A stretch of DNA of 32,014 nt from Pseudomonadota bacterium (GTDB lineage Bacteria; Pseudomonadota; Gammaproteobacteria; Xanthomonadales; Rhodanobacteraceae): contig JAJYQO010000025.1 in assembly GCA_021794575.1 (NCBI GenBank), forward strand, positions 72,872 through 104,885, in the 5' to 3' direction. Positions 26,537-32,014 of the stretch are shown here, piece by piece. Each line of letters starts with the position of its first letter. The stretch's first letter is position 1. The notes under the pieces are model-generated. The model ran no database searches and was not told the DNA's origin. It worked only from the letters and a program-made list of their open reading frames with translations. Made by a program: the position numbers and the translations under genes.

Positions 26537-26960
26537 AAGCACCTGTTTTGGAGCCTCTGGACCAGTCCGTCCCCGGATCGAGCCCGGGGCAGGCTCTGGA
26601 CTTGCCGGTGGGCGTCGAGCCCGGCTCCGGCACGTAGTCGGCTACGCGCGACGTGCACGTGCGCAGGTGTCGCACGGCAGGCCATCCCTCTCGCGTGCGC
26701 TAGGTCCGGACGTGCTCAGGCCTGCCTTTTGTAGCGGCGGCATTCCTGCCAGCCATCGATTCGTGGCAGACGGCACGTAGTCGATCATCCCGATCAGATC
26801 CCTCGCAGCCCCGCGCGGCGCGATGGGCGGCCGATCTGCTGCGGGCCCGCCCGCCCGCGACTGCCCCGGCTTGCTCCTCGTCTCGATCAGTGATGTGAGC
26901 CGGTAGAGCCGGAATGCCGGCGATCGTTCCGGCCAGTCCCGTCCGGCGCTCGATTTTGCA
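26537..26960. other. Gene-less stretch downstream of ubiE
   Basis: No coding sequence with a credible start or family match is seen on either strand. It contains a 6-bp hairpin CCCCGG/CCGGGG (26571-26589) without a T tract, the direct repeat GGCACGTAGTCG (near 26629 and 26773), and an inverted repeat CCGGAA/TTCCGG (26909-26932). It looks like degenerate intergenic repeat sequence. Confidence 0.5.
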
Positions 26961-26962
26961 TC

Positions 26963-27008
26963 GCACCATGAGCATGCAGAGCCCCATCCTGTAGCACTAC
27001 AAAAGTGC
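26963..27008. promoter_or_regulatory. Two NtrC-type binding sites (enhancer)
   Basis: Site 2, GCACT-ACAAA-AGTGC (26994-27008), is a perfect match to the NtrC half-site pattern GCAC-N7-GTGC. Site 1, GCACC-ATGAG-CATGC (26963-26977), keeps one perfect half and a partial second half. The centres (26970 and 27001) are 31 bp apart, three helical turns, like the paired NtrC sites of the E. coli glnA enhancer. They lie about 87 and 118 bp before the start predicted from the sigma-54 element at 27062. Confidence 0.65.
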
Positions 27009-27013
27009 AATAT

Positions 27014-27042
27014 TTGATGCAATACAGGGCTAGATCTATATA
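27014..27042 (+). promoter_or_regulatory. Sigma-70 promoter in the AT-rich patch
   Basis: TTGATG (27014-27019), 17-bp spacer, TATATA (27037-27042); predicted start near 27049. It lies between the NtrC sites and the sigma-54 element. A tandem housekeeping plus nitrogen-controlled promoter arrangement would be typical of Ntr genes. Confidence 0.5.
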
Positions 27043-27061
27043 ACTTTTTGATTGTAAAGGA

Positions 27062-27077
27062 TGGCATGATCGATGCT
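27062..27077 (+). promoter_or_regulatory. Sigma-54 (-24/-12) promoter
   Basis: TGGCATG-ATCG-ATGCT keeps the essential GG (27063-27064) and GC (27075-27076) with 10 bp between, and differs from TGGCACG-N4-TTGC at two positions. The predicted start is near 27088. It would drive the rightward region leading to the porin, glnK and amtB. Confidence 0.6.
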
Positions 27078-27133
27078 TTGCTGGGTGGACCAGCGCCACA
27101 ACGCAGCTTTCCCGCCGCTCCACTGGGGTCTGT

Positions 27134-27535
27134 ATGCAGCTTGCCGTTCTCATGCTTTGCCCTATTGCCGTCGCGTTCTCGGCATCGGCGGACACCCGTA
27201 CCGCGTCCGAACCGCCCGTGGCCTCGTGGTCGGCCGTCGCCATCGATCCGGCGCCGCCGGATGCGAAGCCCGGACGGTTACGCGGTCGGTACAAACAACG
27301 ATTTCGATACCGCGCTGCGGAAAGTCAGACCCGATTCCGCCGAGCGAGGGGATGGAGCGAGGGTTCGGTGCAGCGTAATCGCCACCTCAGGAAAAATTAT
27401 GTCGGCAAGCATAGAGCGGTTTGCAAAACCGCTCCGGGCGCCTGGATATGCCGCCGCGACGAGCACGCGAGTGCTTGTCGCGGCAAAGGTGGCGCGGCTT
27501 TGCCGCGCCCGTTTGCTTGCATGCAGCCGCTTTGA
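27134..27535 (+). pseudogene. Possible remnant of an exported-protein gene
   Basis: The ATG at 27134 has GGGG at 27126-27129 as a plausible ribosome site. The first 20 residues (MQLAVLMLCPIAVAFSASAD) look like a signal peptide. After about residue 50 the frame turns into Arg-rich sequence without family character, and from 27407 it runs through repeat copy B. This suggests that a first gene of the nitrogen-controlled unit decayed or was truncated, partly by the repeat. It could also be a chance frame. Confidence 0.3.
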
Positions 27536-27571
27536 GTCGGACGGCAGGATGCCCGGTTTTGCAAACTGATC
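27407..27571. repeat. Structured intergenic repeat, copy B (~165 bp)
   Basis: Second copy of the element at 437-603, better preserved. Three hairpins can be drawn: GAGCGGTTT/AAACCGCTC (9 bp, 3-nt loop), CGACGAGCAC with GTGCTTGTCG (10 bp with one G-T), and GGCGCGGC/GCCGCGCC (8 bp, loop TTT). Its ends carry a perfect 12-bp inverted repeat, GTTTGCAAAACC (27419-27430) and GGTTTTGCAAAC (27555-27566). It lies in the leader of the porin gene. A MITE-like or REP-like mobile element is likely. Confidence 0.8.
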
Positions 27572-27657
27572 CATATTGACTAATAGAACGACCCGGCCGG
27601 CGTCGGCCCATCTATCCGGAAGCTCATCCATTCATCATCCAATTTGAAGGAAAATCA

Positions 27658-28839
27658 ATGGCCATGCCTATCCGCACACTGCCTTATTGCACGAAACGAC
27701 GGACGCTCCGCTCGGCTTTACTGACCGGTTTGCTGCTACTCGGGACCAGCCATGCTCATGCGGCACCTTTGCCGATGCCGGCAATGACCGGTCCGCTCGT
27801 TTCGCCATCGCCTTTTCTGTTCAACGCGGGCCCGTTTGGAGAATTGGACATCACCGGCGTGATGAGCGGTATGGGCGTTTGGCAGGACCACCCCGTAACC
27901 GGCGATCGATCCACTCGCGCCGACATCAGTAATGGCCAGATCTTCATCCAGAAGACGCATGGGCTGATCCAGTTCTTTCTCCAGGCCGGCGCCTACAACA
28001 TGCCTGCCTTGGGCACGTCGTTCCTCTCTACAGGCAATACCGTAAACGATTACTACGGTGCGCTGCCGCAGGCTTATCTGAAGATTGCGCCGAGCGACAC
28101 GTTCTCTGTGCTGATCGGCAAACTACCAACCCTGATCGGTGCGGAATATACCTTTACTTTCGAAAACATGAATATCGAACGCGGCCTGTTGTGGAATCAG
28201 GAAAATGCCGTCGCCCACGGCATTCAGGCTAATTACAGCGCCGGACCGCTGAGCGCTTCGCTGCAATGGAGTGATGGGTTTTACTCGAAGCGCTACAACT
28301 GGATCTCCGGCGCCCTGTCCTATGCGATCAATTCCGCCAACACGGTGAGTGTCGTAGCCATGGGCAATATGGGGCACACCAATTACTCCAGCCCGGCCAC
28401 CCCGATTTATCAGAACAACAGCACTATGTACAACCTGATCTATACCTATGTCTCCGGACCCTGGATGGTTCAGCCCTATCTCCAATACACCTATGTACCC
28501 ACCAATCCCGTAATCGGTGTGGGGCGCGGTACGGCGACCAAGGGCGCAGCCGTCCTGGCAAGTTACAGTTTTTCTCCACGTGTTTCTCTGGCGGCCCGCG
28601 CCGAATATATCGCCAGTACCGGCAATGCCTACGACGGCGCCGTCAATCTCCTGTACGGCCCCGGCAGTAAGGCGTGGTCGTTCACGATCACGCCGACTTA
28701 CCAGGACCAAGGTTTTTTTGTTCGCGCCGAACTGTCATTGGTACAGGCGATCCGCTACACCGCCGGCGCGGTCTGGGGTCCGCAGGGAAACAACCCGACC
28801 CAGGCCCGGGCTCTTCTGGAAGCCGGCTTCCTGTTTTGA
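27658..28839 (+). CDS. Outer-membrane beta-barrel porin (BBP2/OmpL-like family)
   Basis: The 393-residue product has a signal peptide (about 1-35, basic RR then LLTGLLLLGTSHAHA) and a body of alternating polar and aromatic strands (GLIQFFLQAGAYN, PWMVQPYLQYTYVP, FFVRAELSLVQAIRYTAG). It ends in Phe (LEAGFLF), the outer-membrane assembly signal. The layout with a 'GKLPTLIGAEYTFTFENMNIERGLLWNQENAVAHGIQ'-type region (about residues 155-192) fits the putative beta-barrel porin-2 family. The start has AAGGA at about 27647-27651. GC is clearly lower than its neighbours: hand counts of 28081-28200 give 59/120, against 48/60 for a sample from uvrD. Adjacent to glnK and amtB, it may pass ammonium or small nitrogen compounds (inference). 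Confidence 0.8.
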   Translation: MAMPIRTLPYCTKRRTLRSALLTGLLLLGTSHAHAAPLPMPAMTGPLVSPSPFLFNAGPFGELDITGVMSGMGVWQDHPVTGDRSTRADISNGQIFIQKTHGLIQFFLQAGAYNMPALGTSFLSTGNTVNDYYGALPQAYLKIAPSDTFSVLIGKLPTLIGAEYTFTFENMNIERGLLWNQENAVAHGIQANYSAGPLSASLQWSDGFYSKRYNWISGALSYAINSANTVSVVAMGNMGHTNYSSPATPIYQNNSTMYNLIYTYVSGPWMVQPYLQYTYVPTNPVIGVGRGTATKGAAVLASYSFSPRVSLAARAEYIASTGNAYDGAVNLLYGPGSKAWSFTITPTYQDQGFFVRAELSLVQAIRYTAGAVWGPQGNNPTQARALLEAGFLF

Positions 28840-28879
28840 ACGGGCGGCGCTAACGGACTGCACCGGCCACGCATGTTGA

Positions 28880-29248
<369 letters not shown>

Positions 29249-29276
29249 TTCCGTCAACCCCTCAAGGGCTTCCGCC

Positions 29277-30593
29277 ATGAACAAACGCCTCGTCCCGATC
29301 CTGTCCGGCGTGCTCGCCCTGCTGGCCAGTGCCGCCGCTGCCGCACAAACCGCTGTAACTCCGCCCAGCCCCTCGGCATTCATCAACAGTGGCGACAACG
29401 CCTGGATGCTCACCTCAACGGCGCTGGTGCTGATGATGACCATCCCCGGCCTGGCGCTGTTCTACGGCGGCATGGTGCGCAAGAAGAACGTGCTGGCGAC
29501 GCTCATGCAGAGCTTTGCCATCACCTGCCTGGTGACCGTGTTGTGGATGATCGCCGGGTACAGCCTGGCCTTCACGGCGGGTAACCCGTTCATCGGCGGG
29601 CTCAGTCGGTTCTTTCTGGCCGGTATGGGTCTGGACAGCGTCAACGCGCTGGCGCCGACGATTCCCGAAACCACGTACATGTGCTTCCAGATGACCTTCG
29701 CGATCATCACCCCGGCGCTGATCGCGGGTTCGTTCGCCGACCGCATGAAGTTCTCGGCGCTGCTGTGGTTCATGGGCACCTGGCTGCTGCTGGTCTATGT
29801 GCCCATCGCCCACATGGTGTGGGGGCCGGGCGGCTGGCTGGGCGGTGACGGCGTGCTCGACTACGCCGGCGGCACCGTGGTGCACATCAATGCCGGCGTG
29901 GCCGGTCTGGTGGCGGCGCTGGTGATGGGCAAGCGCCTGGGCTACGGCAAGGAGCCGATGCCTCCGCACAATCTGACCTTCACGCTGATCGGCGCTTCGC
30001 TGCTGTGGGTGGGCTGGTTCGGCTTCAATGCCGGTTCCGCCGGTGCCGCCAATGACCGCGCCGGCATGGCCATGGCCGCCACCCAGATCGCCACCGCGGC
30101 GGCGGCCCTGGCGTGGATGTTCACCGAGTGGGCGGCGAAAGGGAAACCCACGGTACTGGGCACCTGTTCGGGCGCGGTGGCCGGGCTGGTCGCCATCACG
30201 CCAGCATCCGGCTTCGTCGGCCCCAGCGGGGCGCTGGCGATCGGCATCGCCGCCGGCATGGTGTGCTTCTGGACCGCGGTGTACATGAAGGAAATGATCG
30301 GCTACGACGATTCGCTCGACGCTTTCGGCGTGCATGCCATCGGGGGCGCGCTGGGCGCGATCCTGACCGGCGTGTTCGCGGTCAAGGCCATCGGCGGCAC
30401 TGCCGGCGTGCTGGAGGGCAACATCGGCCAGTTGCTGATCCAGGCCAAGGGCGTCGGGGTCACCGTCGTGTACGACGCCGTGGTGTCCTTTGTCATTCTC
30501 AAGCTCATCGACATGACCATCGGATTGCGCGTCAGCGAGGAACAGGAGCGCGAGGGCCTGGACATCAGCCTGCATGGTGAACAGGTGCTTTGA
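29277..30593 (+). CDS. amtB: Ammonium transporter AmtB
   Basis: Trimeric inner-membrane ammonium channel of 438 aa. A cleavable-looking N-terminal segment (LVPILSGVLALLASAAAAAQ) is followed by 11 helices. Seen are the periplasmic recruitment and gate region (Phe137 and Phe141 in CFQMTFAIITPAL) and the conserved pore histidines His203 (GGTVVHINAG) and His353 (FGVHAIGGALG). GLALFYGGMVRKKN and the C-terminal VSEEQEREGLDISLHGE, which binds GlnK, are intact. Start ATG 29277, 28 nt after glnK. Presumably co-transcribed from the NtrC/sigma-54 promoter at 27062. Confidence 0.97.
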   Translation: MNKRLVPILSGVLALLASAAAAAQTAVTPPSPSAFINSGDNAWMLTSTALVLMMTIPGLALFYGGMVRKKNVLATLMQSFAITCLVTVLWMIAGYSLAFTAGNPFIGGLSRFFLAGMGLDSVNALAPTIPETTYMCFQMTFAIITPALIAGSFADRMKFSALLWFMGTWLLLVYVPIAHMVWGPGGWLGGDGVLDYAGGTVVHINAGVAGLVAALVMGKRLGYGKEPMPPHNLTFTLIGASLLWVGWFGFNAGSAGAANDRAGMAMAATQIATAAAALAWMFTEWAAKGKPTVLGTCSGAVAGLVAITPASGFVGPSGALAIGIAAGMVCFWTAVYMKEMIGYDDSLDAFGVHAIGGALGAILTGVFAVKAIGGTAGVLEGNIGQLLIQAKGVGVTVVYDAVVSFVILKLIDMTIGLRVSEEQEREGLDISLHGEQVL

Positions 30594-30600
30594 TGCCTGA

Positions 30601-30658
30601 CACCCGGCCGCAACCGGGTGCGCGGCGGGGCAGGGGGCGCCCGACTCACTCGGGCGCC
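30601..30658. terminator. Double hairpin after amtB
   Basis: Two perfect hairpins in a row: CACCCGG/CCGGGTG (30601-30620, 7 bp) and GGCGCCCGA/TCGGGCGCC (30636-30658, 9 bp, loop CTCAC). They lie just past the amtB stop, between convergent genes. No T tract follows on either strand, so these may form a non-canonical bidirectional end. Confidence 0.45.
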
Positions 30659-30764
30659 TGGCCGGCGGGAATGCGCGCCTTGACCATGGCGATTATCAAT
30701 GGGCGCGCACCGGGTCGGCCTACCCAGTTCCTCGATCGAAACGGCGCCGCGATATGGCGGCTGA

Positions 30765-31730
30765 TCAGCCCGGCTCGGGCAGCGCCTGCGCGCGGCGCGC
30801 GCCCAGCAGCATGAACGCCAGCGCGCCGGCCACGGTGGGCAGCAACAGCGTGCCGATGCGCCACAGCAGCACCGCGCTGGCCGCGCTGGCGGCCGGCATC
30901 CACGCACCCAGCGCCAGACCCAGCGCCAGCTCGGCGCCGCCGACGCCGGCCGGCGCGCCGGTCCACTGCGCGGCGTGCAGCGCCACGCCCTGCAGCAGCA
31001 GCAGCAGCGCGAACGGCAGCGGATGGCCCAGCGCGTGCAGGATCACCGCCAGGATGCCGTAGCGCGCGCACCACTGCAGCGTGGCCAGCAGCAACTGCGG
31101 CAGCCACAGGCGCACGCCGCCACGGATCAGATCGCGCAGGCTGCAGCGCAGTTCATGCCAGGCGCGACGCCAGCGCGGCCGGCGCCAGGCGATGGCACCG
31201 GCGCGACGCAGCAGCGGCCGACGCAGCAGCCAGGCGCTGCCTAATGCCACCAGCAGCAGCGCGCTGACCAGCCAGGCGCCTTCGCGCAGCAACGGCACGT
31301 CGGTTTCCAGCGTCAGCGCCACTGCCGCGACCGGCAGCGCAATGGCGAAGAACAACGCATCCAGCAGCGGATCGGCGGCACTGACCGCCAGCGCCGCCGA
31401 CAGCGGCACGCCGGCGCGGCGCAGCAGCCATACCGAGGCCGGCAGGCCACCGGTGCTTCCCGGCGTCAGCGTGTACGCGGTTTCGGTGGCCAGCGAAACG
31501 GCCAGGTTCAAGCCGGCGCCTGGCGCGGCGTCCAGCCGGCGCAGCAGCAACAACTGGCGCCAGGCGCGCGCGCAGGCGGCGAGCACCGCCAGCAGCAGCA
31601 CCGTGCCCCAGGCAGCGAGCGGAAAATCCAGGCTGCTGCGCAGTGCCGGCAGTCCGCCCCAGGCCAGCGGCAGCGCCAGCGCGAAGGCCAGCGCCAGTAC
31701 GCCCGCGCCGAGGGTGCCCAGGCGGCGCAT
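30765..31730 (-). CDS. Flippase-like membrane protein (LPG-synthase TM / UPF0104 family)
   Basis: A 321-aa polytopic membrane protein with about eight hydrophobic segments. The family marks are LNLAVSLATETAYTLTPGSTGGLPASVWLLRRAGVPL and the later LQGVALHAAQWTGAPAGVGGAELAL. These match the transmembrane domain shared by lysyl-phosphatidylglycerol synthases (MprF) and AglD-type flippases, but no aminoacyl-transferase domain is attached. Its stop lies 106 nt from the amtB hairpins in convergent orientation. Its ATG overlaps the stop of the upstream gene (TGATG), so the two are translationally coupled. A role in moving a lipid-linked substrate is inferred. Confidence 0.82.
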   Translation of the reverse strand: MRRLGTLGAGVLALAFALALPLAWGGLPALRSSLDFPLAAWGTVLLLAVLAACARAWRQLLLLRRLDAAPGAGLNLAVSLATETAYTLTPGSTGGLPASVWLLRRAGVPLSAALAVSAADPLLDALFFAIALPVAAVALTLETDVPLLREGAWLVSALLLVALGSAWLLRRPLLRRAGAIAWRRPRWRRAWHELRCSLRDLIRGGVRLWLPQLLLATLQWCARYGILAVILHALGHPLPFALLLLLQGVALHAAQWTGAPAGVGGAELALGLALGAWMPAASAASAVLLWRIGTLLLPTVAGALAFMLLGARRAQALPEPG

Positions 31731-32014
31731 CAGGCGCGCGCCTCGCGCAGCGCGGACGGCTGCGCCCGCAGCGCCGCCTGCTTGACGCTACAGCGGCGCT
31801 CGGCCAGCAGCGCGCGCAGTACTTCGCGCCAGGTGCGCAGCAGTGCGGGATGTTCGATGTCCGCCGGATGCAGGCCGACGCGCAATAACGGTACGCGGCG
31901 CGTGGCACGCAGCGCGGCGCCAAGCCAGGCACGGCTGGCCGCGCGCCGCCAGGCGCCGCGCGGCGAGGCGGTCAACACCGGCGCCGGCACGCGCAGACCG
32001 CGCGGCAGGTCGTA
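31730..32014 (-). CDS. Polysaccharide deacetylase-like (DUF2334-type) protein, C-terminal part
   Basis: Runs off the right edge of the window; only the last 94 residues are visible (YDLPRGLRVPAPVLTASPRG to the stop). The SPRGAWRRAASRAW segment followed by VPLLRVGLHPADIEHPALLRTWREVL resembles the C-terminus of DUF2334/polysaccharide-deacetylase-family proteins, where the LHPAD stretch is a conserved metal-site region. The catalytic N-terminal part is outside the window. The stop TGA overlaps the ATG of the flippase-like gene (TGATG), suggesting one operon devoted to a glycolipid or cell-surface sugar. Confidence 0.65.
   Translation of the reverse strand, partial: YDLPRGLRVPAPVLTASPRGAWRRAASRAWLGAALRATRRVPLLRVGLHPADIEHPALLRTWREVLRALLAERRCSVKQAALRAQPSALREARA

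Noticed and set aside
26571..26589. CCCCGG/CCGGGG hairpin as ubiE terminator
   Set aside because: Short stem, no T tract on the plus strand; kept only as a note on the gene-less region.
27559..27586. Promoter TTGCAA-N16-TAATAG at the right edge of repeat copy B
   Set aside because: Plausible by eye but weak, and the -35 would come from the repeat; not enough support to list as a feature.

Overview
The window is about 32 kb of very GC-rich DNA packed with housekeeping genes. The gene content points to a gammaproteobacterium of the order Xanthomonadales (Xanthomonadaceae or Rhodanobacteraceae). It has the tsaD / rpsU-yqeY-dnaG divergon, fis next to a DUF3426 zinc-ribbon protein and purH, a CIRCE-controlled groESL, hslVU with a DUF971 protein, and a GlnK-AmtB module. 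Assignment below order level cannot be made from sequence reading alone.

Left part (1-6.8 kb): folB and tsaD run leftward. rpsU, a yqeY-like gene and dnaG run rightward from a strong promoter lying inside the tsaD start. rpoD, often the next gene after dnaG, is absent. In its place is a gene-less stretch holding a convincing small RNA: its own promoter, four hairpins, three of them with C-rich loops, and an intrinsic terminator. groES-groEL follow on the minus strand, behind a CIRCE operator that overlaps the transcription start.

Middle (6.9-20.2 kb): a secreted S8 protease (minus), a zinc-ribbon/DUF3426 membrane protein, fis, purH, a saccharopine-dehydrogenase-like reductase, two small membrane proteins and uvrD (all plus). 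Next comes a minus-strand block of hslV, hslU, a two-repeat protein of unknown function and a DUF971 protein. A Grx4 monothiol glutaredoxin fused to a cysteine-less A-type iron-sulfur scaffold-like domain diverges from hslV. A tRNA with anticodon CAU (probably Ile2) follows.

Right part (20.2-32 kb): an MFS transporter (minus) and the fused remains of a divergent SDR/LysR gene pair that lost both N-terminal halves. Then a ChaN/EreA-like lipoprotein (minus), a fosmidomycin-resistance-type exporter and ubiE (plus). A 1.1-kb non-coding region carries two NtrC-type sites, a sigma-54-type promoter and a structured repeat, and leads into a BBP2-type porin, glnK and amtB, which would make a nitrogen-regulated ammonium uptake unit. 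The window closes with a flippase-like membrane protein and the C-terminal part of a deacetylase-like protein, both minus strand.

The items that stand out most are the C-rich-loop small RNA (about 4396-4530), the NtrC/sigma-54 control region (26963-27077), a ~165-bp multi-hairpin repeat present twice (437-603 and 27407-27571), and the deletion scar at about 22390.
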